Below, in pieces: positions 46,501 through 55,632 of a stretch of 64,000 nt of DNA (position 1 is the stretch's first letter; each line of letters starts with the position of its first letter). The stretch spans positions 62,001-126,000 of the forward strand of contig NZ_JABMKY010000026.1 of assembly GCF_013204845.1 (NCBI RefSeq), written 5' to 3'. Under the pieces are notes generated by a model. It did not search any database. It was not told the DNA's origin and saw nothing but the letters and a program-made list of their open reading frames with translations. Made by a program: the position numbers and the translations under genes. The stretch comes from Paenibacillus qinlingensis (lineage in GTDB: Bacteria > Bacillota > Bacilli > Paenibacillales > NBRC-103111).

Positions 46501-48207
46501 GCTAGCAATCTGTTCTGGTGTGTTGTCAGGCGTGATTTTGTACACAGTTAACGGCACATTCGGTTTATCCCCATACACAGACACAGTCTTGAACAGGTGC
46601 GGAATGTACATCATATTCGTCAGATACGCATCGCCTTCTGAGGCTGCCGCCTTATCGCGCGCCCATGTGCGATCCCATACGAACACGAATTTCGGACTTG
46701 CGGCTTGAATGGCCCCATTTCGGAATAAGAGCACAGCTTCAGCTTCCGACATAATAGCAAGCGGATCGCCTACGATAGAGAACTCTTCAGGAGCACCTAA
46801 CTTCATATTTTTATAAGCATCCCCTATATTGACGCCGAAGGAGTATCGGTTCATCATGTCCCAGCCTTGGTAAGTCCCAACTGCGCCATTGAAAATACCG
46901 ATGTCTTCACGCCCTTTGACGGGTTGCGTATCCTGAAACTCCGTAAGCACAAATGGTTTGGCATATGGCTGCCTTAATGATAGGGCTGGATAGTAAGATC
47001 CAAAGTTCGTATCCGTCGGCCAATCCTTCGGATAATTGGCAATTGTCGTGCTATTGAACGCCATACTTAGACGAGGCTCCTTGAGCGGATTGTACTGATA
47101 GCCACTCCCATTACTGTCCGTAAATCTATTGTTTGAAAATTGGTAATAGGCATGTGTTTCATACACATCCGACGCTTGATCGCGCCAATAGTTCACATTC
47201 GGGCTATAAATGTAATTTAATCCGCCAATAGGCGCTTTAACGCCAAGACCATTTTTTAAATAAGTCCTCATCGCATTTGAGACATGAATGGTTTTATTGG
47301 AATAATACGCGCTAAGCTGATCCTTCATGTCCCCAGCTGCATCCCAATAATTGCTTGGGAAACTTAAGATCTCTGGCTTACCTATCGCGTGCAGATACTG
47401 GTTGAAATCCTGCAGCATATAGTCGCGCAAAGGTACCTTCATGCCGCTAAGACTCATATTCAGAAGCAAGGATTCATTCCACGGGCTAACACCGATTAGA
47501 ACGGGATCATGCTTCAAAGGGAGACCCGTATAAGGGTTAACATGGGATAGCCACATGTCTGCAATCGCTTTCCACATGTCGAGCGCTTGGGGGAGGAGGG
47601 GAAGCAAATAAGGTGATTTCGTCCCATCTGCGTATTCGCCAAGCCCCGGTATATTCTTGAAATCATACAGGTGAAAAATGTCAATTGTTACGTAAATCCC
47701 CTTCGACTTCAACTTTGCAATAAAGTACTCTAATCGATCCAATCGATCCATATTAAGTTGTGGCGTTGTTGATCCATTTTGGATGAAAATGCCTTGTACC
47801 CAATCGGCCATGGCATCCTGCGCATGTATTCTAACTGCGTTATAGCCTAAACGTGCCAGGCGATTCGCAGTTTGATCCGCATCATCATGCGAGCCGTAGA
47901 ACATATTCCATGTTATATTGGCTCCGTATAACTTCACCTTTTTTTGCGGTGCTTGCTCAAACGTATAGTCGCCGTCAATGCCTTGTTGGATGAAACCATA
48001 TTTACCTGCTGGCGCATCATTCAATCCAGATAAATCCACGGCGCTGCCAGGAACCGTCATCGGCTCTGTATCCATAGGCTTCCATACATCTGCCCCCTGA
48101 GCTACCGGTGCATAGCCTAATATACCAGTGCTGCCAATAACAGATAACACCATGGTAAAAACAAGCAAAGTGGTTATTCGTTTACGGATCCATGTGTACA
48201 TTATCAT
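43591..48207 (-). CDS. Large secreted clan GH-A-like glycoside hydrolase with tandem FN3/LamG-like modules
   Basis: Exported protein of 1538 aa. ATG 48207 has AAAGGAG 4 nt upstream (ATG 48201 would be 10 nt). Signal peptide with long basic n-region (about 1-38). The catalytic part (about 60-540) looks like a clan GH-A (GH5/GH2-type) barrel: YGANITWNMF, NAVRIHAQD, acid/base E245 in GVSPWNESLLL and nucleophile E423 in FVLTEFQD. I cannot place it in a numbered GH family. Beta-domains follow, then a LamG-like domain (about 800-990) and two tandem FN3+LamG-like units that end the protein. There is no dockerin, cohesin or SLH. Last gene of the importer operon behind an intercistronic hairpin; it probably cuts the polysaccharide whose fragments the importer takes up. 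Confidence 0.82.
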   Translation of the reverse strand: MIMYTWIRKRITTLLVFTMVLSVIGSTGILGYAPVAQGADVWKPMDTEPMTVPGSAVDLSGLNDAPAGKYGFIQQGIDGDYTFEQAPQKKVKLYGANITWNMFYGSHDDADQTANRLARLGYNAVRIHAQDAMADWVQGIFIQNGSTTPQLNMDRLDRLEYFIAKLKSKGIYVTIDIFHLYDFKNIPGLGEYADGTKSPYLLPLLPQALDMWKAIADMWLSHVNPYTGLPLKHDPVLIGVSPWNESLLLNMSLSGMKVPLRDYMLQDFNQYLHAIGKPEILSFPSNYWDAAGDMKDQLSAYYSNKTIHVSNAMRTYLKNGLGVKAPIGGLNYIYSPNVNYWRDQASDVYETHAYYQFSNNRFTDSNGSGYQYNPLKEPRLSMAFNSTTIANYPKDWPTDTNFGSYYPALSLRQPYAKPFVLTEFQDTQPVKGREDIGIFNGAVGTYQGWDMMNRYSFGVNIGDAYKNMKLGAPEEFSIVGDPLAIMSEAEAVLLFRNGAIQAASPKFVFVWDRTWARDKAAASEGDAYLTNMMYIPHLFKTVSVYGDKPNVPLTVYKITPDNTPEQIASGNLPEANKLPISSSMSNRQMAELFIHSLDDANKQAEMLAALSQNKLLSDTGELTFDLNLDTYFVNTPKVIAAAGTMNNHTFALGQATVTGDVDKGTFFASSLDGNALKDSDRMLLVYTTDVAATGEQYVSQPSGEIKYYKGTLPTLVKQQRAKFTLTTTKPAGGYKAYKLALNGARLQEVPVTVNGQVVSVTLDTDKGLAFELVYDPLYSTDFESGAAEWTTVKGSFGIQTESNGNHVYRTTKQSTSVVAQTYGTDYYVESDVRMTSFKDTVGLLARYVNQGKYYSFTYDALLGKASIERQNNDQTIVLQTTSGLAMPLDVMNKLRFDVAGNRLNGYINGQLVVTATDSTIANGSAGILTKDLVLPAGFPLGTASQQWIAALGSAIKGSINEGISSSNGTFLTKLLEVLKRVMGPVSYDNFLVTYRDVTAPSIPANVTGTPLSSYEISLSWTPSSDNERVAGYIIYRDGQEIASVNGMSTSYVDTGLSLGTTYAYTMKAFDPANNHSELSSEAIATTKSTLLEDNFESGSANGWSVVSSWGAFAVVTDGSTKAYLSDNTDKGATKSVAGQTSWTDYQIEAKAKMDQTRGRIGLVARFVDYNNYYSMTYESYTQKVYLSKVQNGNTFDLAVSAAIPPLAAGTYHTLKFTMSGNTLQGYVNGQLLVMATDSAFPAGKIGVYTHLLKGYFDDIVVNLLPKPDVTPPTSPTGLTAAALSSTEAALSWSQSSDDAGVTSYAIYRDQQIIGTVNGTVNTYKDTGLNLATTYHYTVKALDAANNQSEASTEAVVTTNSTLLTNNFESGNASGWTVVSSWGNYSVVSDVYGSKAYLSDNADKGGTKSVAGTSTWTNYSVEAKGKMETGSGRIGFVARYVDYNNYYTMTYDTFTKKVYLSKLLNGNITDLAISAAITPLAAGTYHTLRFTVVGNSLQAYVNGNLILTTTDSTFSAGKIGVYSHLLKVYFDDVEVKLAP
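43594..45222 (-). repeat. Two tandem intragenic repeat units (about 815 bp each)
   Basis: Units 43594-44407 and 44408-45222 each encode an FN3 domain (opening DVT.P..P) followed by a LamG-like module; sentences such as AAGTYHTL and the run KAYLSDN recur in both. The nucleotide sequences are also clearly alike, pointing to internal duplication. Confidence 0.85.
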
Positions 48208-48330
48208 TCTGCTCCTTTGTTTCCGATTCAGTCGATCTCTCCATCTATCCACTGGCACAGTACGGGATATAAGCCTTCTGTGCTTTATTTTGAATGGGTT
48301 CGCCTTATCCCCCCTTCCATTAAAGTCCAC

Positions 48331-48388
48331 AAAAAGGCATATGCAAGCGTGCGAAGACAGCTATCCACTCACGAACATTGCATATGCC
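48331..48388 (-). terminator. Intercistronic hairpin between lipoprotein and GH-A-like gene
   Basis: Perfect 11-bp stem GGCATATGCAA/TTGCATATGCC with a 31-nt loop, followed on the minus strand by TTTTTG. It sits 30 nt past the lipoprotein stop and 124 nt before the hydrolase start, so it may attenuate hydrolase expression. Confidence 0.75.
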
Positions 48389-48417
48389 ATTGTTTAACCC
48401 TATTGTCTAGCTAACTC

Positions 48418-50061
48418 TTATTTCTTCTGATTTGTTGGCCAAGCAAACTGAATGCCAAGCGCTTTTTTCGCTTGCAAAAACTGATTGTTCTGGTAAGCAT
48501 ACAGTTCCTGATAACCGAGATTTTTTTCCAGCTCGATCTCTTCGTTATAGAACTTCTCCACATCGGCTTCCGACTTGGCTAGGAACATTCTGGCTCTTGC
48601 CTTCACACGGCTTTCTTCAATTTTTGCATTAATTCCCGCTTCTTTCGTCCCGCCTAACGGAGTCGTCGATTCGAAGGGCAGCATATCGTACGTATATTGA
48701 GCAAAATAGTCCGTCGCTTGTTTCTTCAAGGTGTTATCCAACGTCTTCGTTGTTGGTGAAGTCCGCGCGATGGGTACCCAGTTGATCAGCCAATTCAGTG
48801 TGCCATTTCCATATTTCAGCTTGGCTTTGTTCGCATCTTCGGCATTCAGCTTATTGAACTCGTCTGTCAGCTTCACTTTGCCATTCTCATCGAAATTCCA
48901 AGCTGCGCCTTTCGGACCGTAGTTCACATTCAAACTCATCTCGTCCGTGGATAAAAAATGGAATAGTTTAATAATCCGATCGGGATATTTGGATTTGGAG
49001 CTAACCATGGACAGCGTCCAGCCTGTGACATTGACAGGGTCAACGTATGGCTTATTCCCCTTGCTGCCAACTACAGGACCGACATGCACATAGGTTGCTT
49101 TCGGATCCTTCTGATACAAGGCACTCCAGTCAATATTCTTGTTCGTGTAAGAGAATACCGCACCATTTGCAACCTTTTCCTGAATCTGATTCTTGTTCAG
49201 TGTCTGGCTGTCCTCCGGCATCAAGCCCTCACGATACAACTGATTAAGGAACTTGTATGCTTCCAGGGATTCTACCGTACGCTCACGGTCAATCAGATTA
49301 CCTTGTGCATCCTCACGAGGCGCCCCGAAGAAGTTGGAAATAATCCAGCTGTCAAAATAAGCAGGCGTCAGCGCAAAACCGTTATATTTAGCGCTCGAAT
49401 CCTTCACCTTGCGAAGAGCTGCGACTAAGCCATCTTTCGTTTTAAAATCGTCGGCTTTGATGCCGAGTTGGTCCATAATATCTTGACGCGCATATAATCC
49501 TTGGTTGCTGGCGATATAGTCGCCGGGCTGGAACGTTTCCTTGGCCCAGAAGTAGCTGGCGTACCCGTAGAAGTGTCCGTCCGAGTTGCGGAACCAATCC
49601 TGCATGGTTTTCGCTACTTTGAAGGAGGGGTCGTATTTCGCGATCAGGGTATCCATCGGTGCAACCAAGCCGGACTTCTCGAGTACTCCGCGCTGCGGGG
49701 ATCCTTTATCGACAGTGATCACATCCGGAATGTCCCCCGCTGCGATGATCGCACTCAGCTTATCTGAACTTCCTGAGGTGAAATCGATCGAAACGCCGGT
49801 CGCGTCTGTAATCATTTTATCCAGCAAATCGTTGACCGCATCCCAATTCTTCTTGTAGTAATCCTGATCGACGAACCAGGTGATCTTGATTGGCGACTTG
49901 TCCTCTGTTGCTGCTTTCTGTGTAGCAGATGCTGTTTCCGAGGATGTTGGAGCCGACGACGGCTTATTTTGGTTGTCGCCTGTAACAGAGCATCCTGCTA
50001 ATAACGAACCAATCATCATTAAGGCAATCCCTGATTTGTGAAAACGCTTTCTTTTAAGCAC
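48418..50061 (-). CDS. Extracellular solute-binding lipoprotein, YtcQ type
   Basis: Substrate-binding lipoprotein of 547 aa. GTG 50061 follows GGGGAGG by 7 nt, which decides against the longer frame to 50127. Signal peptide with lipobox LLAGC (C24 lipidated), then a Ser/Thr/Ala tether. The fold is the long LplA/YtcQ subclass (KITWFVDQDYYKKNWDAVND; AAGDIPDVITVDKG). Third gene of an operon with LplB- and YtcP-type permeases upstream and the GH-A-like hydrolase downstream, so the ligand should be an oligosaccharide released by that enzyme. A cre-like element overlaps codons 4-8. Confidence 0.93.
   Translation of the reverse strand: MLKRKRFHKSGIALMMIGSLLAGCSVTGDNQNKPSSAPTSSETASATQKAATEDKSPIKITWFVDQDYYKKNWDAVNDLLDKMITDATGVSIDFTSGSSDKLSAIIAAGDIPDVITVDKGSPQRGVLEKSGLVAPMDTLIAKYDPSFKVAKTMQDWFRNSDGHFYGYASYFWAKETFQPGDYIASNQGLYARQDIMDQLGIKADDFKTKDGLVAALRKVKDSSAKYNGFALTPAYFDSWIISNFFGAPREDAQGNLIDRERTVESLEAYKFLNQLYREGLMPEDSQTLNKNQIQEKVANGAVFSYTNKNIDWSALYQKDPKATYVHVGPVVGSKGNKPYVDPVNVTGWTLSMVSSKSKYPDRIIKLFHFLSTDEMSLNVNYGPKGAAWNFDENGKVKLTDEFNKLNAEDANKAKLKYGNGTLNWLINWVPIARTSPTTKTLDNTLKKQATDYFAQYTYDMLPFESTTPLGGTKEAGINAKIEESRVKARARMFLAKSEADVEKFYNEEIELEKNLGYQELYAYQNNQFLQAKKALGIQFAWPTNQKK
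50039..50052. promoter_or_regulatory. cre-like element within the start of the lipoprotein gene
   Basis: TGAAAACGCTTTCT matches 13 of 14 positions of the CcpA cre consensus. It lies in the first codons, where CcpA can act as a roadblock. Confidence 0.5.
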
Positions 50062-50143
50062 TTGTTTTCCTCCCCTTCGTGTAGGCCTATATATTGTTAA
50101 TGTACAGCAAAAGCAACCCACTTGCATGCTTTTGCTGTGCAGA

Positions 50144-51034
50144 TTAACCTTTCACAGAACCAATTAACACACCTTTTACGAAAAACCTTTGGAGAAACGG
50201 ATACACAACTAAGATCGGAGCCGTTGTTGCCATCATCATGGCAAGCTTCAGGGTTTCGGAGCTGATCTGCTTCGCTTCCTCCGGCATATTCCCCGCTACT
50301 TGCTCCCCAAACTTCTGCGCGACCGATGCATCTGTCACCATGCGTTTTAAAAACAGCTGCACAGGCTCAAGATAGTCCTTGGTTGTAAAGAACAGAGCAT
50401 CCGTATAGGCATTCCAGTGATACACGCAGTTGAACAGCGCAATTGCAGCCAAAACCGGCTTGGTCAGTGGAAGAACGAGCTGCAGGAAAATGCGGTATTC
50501 GCCAGCGCCATCAATTTTCGCGGATTCAACAATCGACTCCGGGATCGTCCGGAAAAATGACATAATAATAATCATATCCCACACGCTGAACATCGTCGGC
50601 ACAATGTAAACAAGGAAATTGTTCAACAAGCCGAGCTGCTTGTAAAGCAAATAGGTGGGAATCAAACCGCCGTAGAAAAACATCGTAAACAGCATGATAA
50701 TCAGATACACATTACGCCCCGCCAACGATTTGCGAGACATGCCATAAGCAACGAGCGCAGTAAACGCCACGTGAAGAATCGTGCCGATCAGCGAGCGAGA
50801 TACCGTGATGAAATAAGCATGGTAAATCGTGTTATCAGAGAAGATCGACCTATAATTGGCGAGTGTAAACTCGCGTGGCCATAAGTAGACGCCTCCCCTC
50901 ATATAATCGACGCCTTGATTCAATGAACCAACCAGCGCGAACCAGAAGGGGGCAAGCGTCAGGACGACAATGGCCAGCATGAGAAAGACGTTGAAAGCAT
51001 CAAACCATTGATCTCCTCTTGAACGGATTTTCAT
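50144..51034 (-). CDS. Carbohydrate ABC transporter permease, YtcP type
   Basis: Second permease (296 aa) of the importer operon; AGGAGG lies 8 nt before ATG 51034. Six spans, the EAA loop VESAKIDGAGEYRIFLQLV near residue 180, and C-terminus FVKGVLIGSVKG. It starts 22 nt after the LplB-type gene and is followed by the lipoprotein after 82 nt. Confidence 0.94.
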   Translation of the reverse strand: MKIRSRGDQWFDAFNVFLMLAIVVLTLAPFWFALVGSLNQGVDYMRGGVYLWPREFTLANYRSIFSDNTIYHAYFITVSRSLIGTILHVAFTALVAYGMSRKSLAGRNVYLIIMLFTMFFYGGLIPTYLLYKQLGLLNNFLVYIVPTMFSVWDMIIIMSFFRTIPESIVESAKIDGAGEYRIFLQLVLPLTKPVLAAIALFNCVYHWNAYTDALFFTTKDYLEPVQLFLKRMVTDASVAQKFGEQVAGNMPEEAKQISSETLKLAMMMATTAPILVVYPFLQRFFVKGVLIGSVKG

Positions 51035-51056
51035 TAGTGGATCCTCCTGAATAAAG

Positions 51057-52019
51057 TTAGAACAGACTGTTGCCGGATATTTTACGGGTGACTTGATTGG
51101 CGCCGATCAGTAGAATCAACGCGACCAGTGATTTGGCAAGCCCCACGGCTGTCGAGTAGGAATATCGCATTTGCTGCAGCCCCACCTTGTAGACGTAAGT
51201 GTCGATCGTTTCACTGACATTCAGGTTCAGCGGATTCTGCATGACCAGCATCTGTTCAATACCGGTATTTAGAATCGAGCTGACCGCAAAAATAAGCATA
51301 ATGACGATTGTTCCCATGATGCTGGGCACCGTAATGTACCACATGCGCTGAAACCTGCCGGCTCCGTCGATTTTGGCCGCTTCGTACAGCTCCGGATCGA
51401 CCCCGGCAATAGCCGCAATGTAGATGATAGCTCCCCAGCCGATTCCCTTCAGCATCTCCGCCCCAACCATAATGAACCAGAACAGATCTGGCTTGCCCAT
51501 AAAATTGAGCGGTTCATTGATGATATGCAGCTTCTGCAGCAGCAGGTTGAGGATCCCGTTCGAAGGCGAGAGCACGGTCATAATTAAACCGCCAAAGATG
51601 ACCCAAGAGACAAAGTGAGGTAAATAAGATACCGTTTGCACAAAGCGTTTGAACTTCGAAGTCGTCAGTTCGTTCAGAAACAGCGCGAACACGATCGGTG
51701 CCGGGAATCCAAAAATGAGAACGAGGATATTCATCGCCAACGTATTGCGAAGCACGTTCATAAAATTAGCATCGGTAAAGAACTCCCGAAAATGTGCCAA
51801 ACCAACCCAAGGTGAACCCGATACACCTAAGAATAGATCATAATCCTTAAACGCAATTAAAATTCCATACATGGGAATGTAGGAAAATATCAGCAGGAAC
51901 AGCACCCCTGGCCATACCATGCTTTGCAAGGCCAACTGGCTCCTCCATCTTGTATGTCTGCCAGTAGCCGCTTTGCCTGCTGCACGAAAAGGACGATCTG
52001 TCGTTACGGCTCTTTCCAC
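51057..52019 (-). CDS. Carbohydrate ABC transporter permease, LplB type
   Basis: First gene of the importer operon (320 aa). GTG 52019 follows AGGGGGC by 5 nt. A basic N-terminal extension of about 30 residues precedes the first span; the EAA loop ELYEAAKIDGAGRFQRMW is typical. Together with the YtcP-type partner it forms the channel. The promoter with a cre-like site lies about 110-145 nt upstream, and a sensor kinase/regulator pair is divergent. Confidence 0.94.
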   Translation of the reverse strand: MERAVTTDRPFRAAGKAATGRHTRWRSQLALQSMVWPGVLFLLIFSYIPMYGILIAFKDYDLFLGVSGSPWVGLAHFREFFTDANFMNVLRNTLAMNILVLIFGFPAPIVFALFLNELTTSKFKRFVQTVSYLPHFVSWVIFGGLIMTVLSPSNGILNLLLQKLHIINEPLNFMGKPDLFWFIMVGAEMLKGIGWGAIIYIAAIAGVDPELYEAAKIDGAGRFQRMWYITVPSIMGTIVIMLIFAVSSILNTGIEQMLVMQNPLNLNVSETIDTYVYKVGLQQMRYSYSTAVGLAKSLVALILLIGANQVTRKISGNSLF

Positions 52020-52130
52020 TTCTTGCCCCCTATCTCGTTATTCATTGAATGCCCACCCGCATGAATAACGTTCACATTATTTTATCCGTATTCGATTTAC
52101 TGAGATTTGCCTCTTTTAAACGACTTCGGA

Positions 52131-52166
52131 AGTATAAATCTACTATACGTTTTGTAAGCGCTTATA
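52131..52166 (-). promoter_or_regulatory. Predicted sigma-A promoter with overlapping cre for the importer operon
   Basis: On the minus strand CTTACA (52158-52153), a 16-nt spacer and TATACT (52136-52131). The cre-like TGTAAGCGCTTATA (52153-52166, 13 of 14 positions) covers the -35, consistent with glucose repression by CcpA. Confidence 0.6.
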
Positions 52167-52287
52167 AAAATATCTTCGTTTTTGTTTTAATACCTTCATT
52201 TTGGGTTAGCAAGCAGCGAGAGAGGTTTCTTGCACAGGTTGTCGAATAGGGTTAAAAACAACTCCTCTCAAGAAAGAAGGTCCGCCA

Positions 52288-54021
52288 TTGCGTCGCTATC
52301 TGAACACCATGAGCCTCAAAAGTAAGGTGACACTCGCATTCGTACTGTTGATTCTGCTGCCTTTCATAGGTCTGGGCCTGTATACCTACGACCAAACGCA
52401 ACGCTATATGAGAGATCAGTTGATTGCGAATTCGCAAATGACCTTGAAGCAAGTGAAATCTACAATTGAGAACAAACTTGATCTCATTGAAAGCGTTAGT
52501 AACAGCATCACGTACAATTACCGTCTGCAGCAATTTTTGGCTGCCCCCTACTCGCAAGCCAATAATTCCATAGATGACTATTTCAGCTATGCCGTACCGC
52601 TCATTAATTACGCCATGCTGTTCCAAAAAATTAATACAGAGAAAATATCGGTGTATATGAGCAACGAAACGATACCGGAAGGATTCGGGGCCTTTTACCA
52701 TGAAACGAAAGCAATACAGGAGTCTTGGTACGATACCTTCAAGCACTCTGAGAAAAAGTCTGCTTGGGTGATGCGTAGCAGCCTGGAATTGGGGAAAACG
52801 TTCGGGTATATGCAGAAAATGATCTCCCTGGAAGACCATGATCTTGGTTTCACCCTTGTCGATGTGCGGCCAAGCGATCTGCTTGATCCTATCTCACGAA
52901 TATCAGAAAGCAACCAGCATATTGTCCTCATGGACGACCACAATCACATTCTATTTCCTGAAGGATCAATCACAGCTGATCGCGCTCCATCGCTCATGCC
53001 TCCTCCATCTGGAAGCTACGTCATTCAAGATAACCAGTTATTCATCTCAGAGCCGCTAAAGGGACTCGGCTTATCCATGCTGATGACGATTACACTGCCT
53101 AGATCATTCGGCTCTCTTCAGGTGGTTACGAATCTCGCTTTCCTCACGGCGATGGTTTTACTATTGTTTGCCTTTTACTCCGTATTGAAGATAGCACTAA
53201 GAAAGATGAAAACGAGCATTGGGCAGATGGCCCACGCGATTGAATCCGGTTTCGTGCCCATTCCAATTGATCGCCAGGATGAATTCGGAGTTATTACAGA
53301 GAAATTCAATCTGCTGCTAAATAAAATCAACCTGCTGATGAAGGATATGATTCGCCAAGAAACGATTCATAAGGATGCCCAACTTATCGCACTTCAGTCG
53401 CAGATCAATCCACATTTCATCTATAATACGCTCGACATGTTTAGTGCCAAGATGGAGCTTGCCGGTCAATTTGACGTCTCCGATGCGATGGCTGATTTTG
53501 GCAAAATGATGCGTTACAACATGGATGGTCAATTCCGGTTTACAACCCTTGAGGCTGAGATTCGCTACTTGGAACAATATATGAATCTCCAAAAGATTAA
53601 ATATGGTGACAACATCGAATTGCGTATCCAAGTACCCGATAGGTTGCTGTCTTTCCATATCATTCGCTTTATTTTGCAACCCATTGTTGAAAATAGTATT
53701 AAGCACGGTTTGTCGCAGCAAGGTCCCCTTCGTATTCTGCTCGATATCTCTGTGCAACCCGACAATACCCTCCTGTTGTCTATCCGAGATAACGGCCTTG
53801 GCATTCCGAATGAGCGACTGGACATATTAAATGAGCGGTTCCGCACTTCTACCTATACCCCAAGCAGCAGCGTGCGAAGAGAAAGCATTGGACTTGGCAA
53901 TATTAACGAAAGATTGAAGCTGTACTACGGAGAAGAATATGCGATTCGACTGGGCAGTAATGAAGGCCATTACGCCGAAACGATTCTCATTATTCCCTAT
54001 GATGATAGAGAGGAAGATTAG
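52288..54021 (+). CDS. YesM-like sensor histidine kinase
   Basis: Membrane kinase of 577 aa beginning at TTG 52288 (AAGAAGG 7 nt upstream). Spans at about 13-32 and 275-298 bracket an extracellular sensor domain; HAMP (about 298-350), then the kinase core with His near 374 (LQSQINPHFIYNTLD) and GHKL ATPase motifs (LQPIVENSIKHGL; RDNGLGIPNERL). Paired with the downstream response regulator (2 nt gap) and divergent from the importer/hydrolase operon it should control. Confidence 0.94.
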   Translation: MRRYLNTMSLKSKVTLAFVLLILLPFIGLGLYTYDQTQRYMRDQLIANSQMTLKQVKSTIENKLDLIESVSNSITYNYRLQQFLAAPYSQANNSIDDYFSYAVPLINYAMLFQKINTEKISVYMSNETIPEGFGAFYHETKAIQESWYDTFKHSEKKSAWVMRSSLELGKTFGYMQKMISLEDHDLGFTLVDVRPSDLLDPISRISESNQHIVLMDDHNHILFPEGSITADRAPSLMPPPSGSYVIQDNQLFISEPLKGLGLSMLMTITLPRSFGSLQVVTNLAFLTAMVLLLFAFYSVLKIALRKMKTSIGQMAHAIESGFVPIPIDRQDEFGVITEKFNLLLNKINLLMKDMIRQETIHKDAQLIALQSQINPHFIYNTLDMFSAKMELAGQFDVSDAMADFGKMMRYNMDGQFRFTTLEAEIRYLEQYMNLQKIKYGDNIELRIQVPDRLLSFHIIRFILQPIVENSIKHGLSQQGPLRILLDISVQPDNTLLLSIRDNGLGIPNERLDILNERFRTSTYTPSSSVRRESIGLGNINERLKLYYGEEYAIRLGSNEGHYAETILIIPYDDREED

Positions 54022-54023
54022 CC

Positions 54024-55595
54024 ATGTACAACGTGTTAGTGATTGACGACGAGGAATTGATATGCGATGGGGTCAAAGCTAAGCTCGAACGCGCAGGCTT
54101 ACCTGCCGTTGGACACATTCATGTGGCATATGGTGGTCTGCAAGGGCTTCAAGCTGCCCAAGAGGTACAGCCACATATCATTATCACCGACATGCGTATG
54201 CCTGACATTGACGGCATACAGCTCATTCGCCAGCTTTCCCCTAAGCTGCCACGGACGAAATTCATTATGCTGAGCGGTCATGGCGATTATGGCTATGTCC
54301 GAGAAGCATTCAAATACGGCGTGCTTGACTATCTGCTTAAACCAGCTGGCTCTGCAGAGCTTGCCAAACTCATTTTGGCAGCCATCGCTGCCATTGAAGA
54401 GGATAGCCGTAAAGCCCAAGTTATGGAACGCAGCCAACTAGATGAGCAAACTTTACTCGCCGCAAGACTTAATTTCCTCTTGAATGCTGAACCAGGTCGG
54501 AGCGAAATACTTCTTCCTGAAATGGTGCAATCTTGGCAAACACTTCAATCCTATTTTCCTCACCCTACATTTGCTATTGGATTATTCAACATTAGTGAAA
54601 CTGTGTTTAGCACAAAAGATCTGACTCGCATTGATGCATGCTTGAATGGGCAGATTCAACTAGCTGGATACGCTGCTCAGCTTCAAATTCTCGCTTTTCA
54701 TGATACGCAAGGTAAAGTTTATACGGTTTTCAACTATGCTGCCCCTCTCACTTTGGACGCAGTTACTGCGCTACTTCGTGAGACTGTTGCACAACTTAAT
54801 ATTGACCTTCCTAAGGCGTCCGTCGTTTCCATCAGTAAAGCTGGCCACCTAAAGGATTTACCTCAGCATTATAAGCAAGCGCAACTGGCCATGTCTTACC
54901 GTATATTACTTGAGCCTGACACCCTGTTGTTCCTGCATGAGCCTCCAAAACCGCTGGAGGAATGGCTGCCCGTTCGCAAAGATATCGATGAACTTCGTCA
55001 AGCTGTCGAAACGCTTCATCTGGCGCGTATTCATCTATGGATCGACCGTTGGTTGCCTGACAGCCTGGTTATGCGAATATCTCTGGAACAGTTGGAAGCC
55101 GTCTTCGATCTGATCATTACGGAAATTCATCGGCATTTCAACGGACGTTTCATGTTTGAAGAGAACGAACTGGCTCAGGCATTCTTCAGCTTCCATACCC
55201 TTCATGACCTTCGCCAGTATTTAAAAGGTTATGTCCTTACGGCCAAGCAACTTGTATCCGAAAGCACAAGCTTGGAGGGAGCTGTCATTAGCGATGCGAT
55301 GTCATACGTTCGACAGCATTTTAATCGCGAAATTCAACTCGCAGAAGTGGCGAATCGCGTATCCATGAACTACTCTTATTTCAGTACGCTGTTTAAAGAA
55401 CGGATTGGGTTAACATTTACCGCTTATCTGACCAAGATCCGCATGGAGGAAGCACAAAGACTCCTGAAAGACCCTGCACTACGCATCCATGAAATTTCAG
55501 AGAAAGTCGGTTACAGCAACCCCTATCATTTCTCGCGAGCATTTAAAAATCATTGCGGCATCTCTCCCAAGGAGTTTCGCAATACCATGCAATGA
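54024..55595 (+). CDS. YesN-like response regulator with AraC DNA-binding domain
   Basis: Response regulator of 523 aa. ATG 54024 has GAGGA 9 nt upstream inside the kinase gene, so the two are co-translated. Receiver about 1-120: D8-D9, phospho-acceptor D56 (IIITDMRMP), Lys near 105 (LLKPAG). The middle region (about 130-410) carries no clear domain; the AraC helix-turn-helix pair is at about 425-515 (LAEVANRVSMNYSYFSTLFK; IHEISEKVGYSNPYHFSRAF). Predicted activator of the divergent importer-GH-A operon. Confidence 0.94.
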   Translation: MYNVLVIDDEELICDGVKAKLERAGLPAVGHIHVAYGGLQGLQAAQEVQPHIIITDMRMPDIDGIQLIRQLSPKLPRTKFIMLSGHGDYGYVREAFKYGVLDYLLKPAGSAELAKLILAAIAAIEEDSRKAQVMERSQLDEQTLLAARLNFLLNAEPGRSEILLPEMVQSWQTLQSYFPHPTFAIGLFNISETVFSTKDLTRIDACLNGQIQLAGYAAQLQILAFHDTQGKVYTVFNYAAPLTLDAVTALLRETVAQLNIDLPKASVVSISKAGHLKDLPQHYKQAQLAMSYRILLEPDTLLFLHEPPKPLEEWLPVRKDIDELRQAVETLHLARIHLWIDRWLPDSLVMRISLEQLEAVFDLIITEIHRHFNGRFMFEENELAQAFFSFHTLHDLRQYLKGYVLTAKQLVSESTSLEGAVISDAMSYVRQHFNREIQLAEVANRVSMNYSYFSTLFKERIGLTFTAYLTKIRMEEAQRLLKDPALRIHEISEKVGYSNPYHFSRAFKNHCGISPKEFRNTMQ

Positions 55596-55602
55596 AAACA
55601 AA

Positions 55603-55626
55603 CCCCGGTCTCAACATCGACCGGGG
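55603..55626. terminator. Bidirectional terminator
   Basis: Stem CCCCGGTC/GACCGGGG with an 8-nt loop between the converging response-regulator and M14-like genes; T-rich but interrupted tails on both strands. Confidence 0.8.
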
Positions 55627-55632
55627 CTTGCT

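Noticed and set aside
52252..52839. 195-codon minus-strand frame over the kinase gene
   Set aside because: Shadow frame opposite a clear histidine kinase; no ribosome binding site or known motif.
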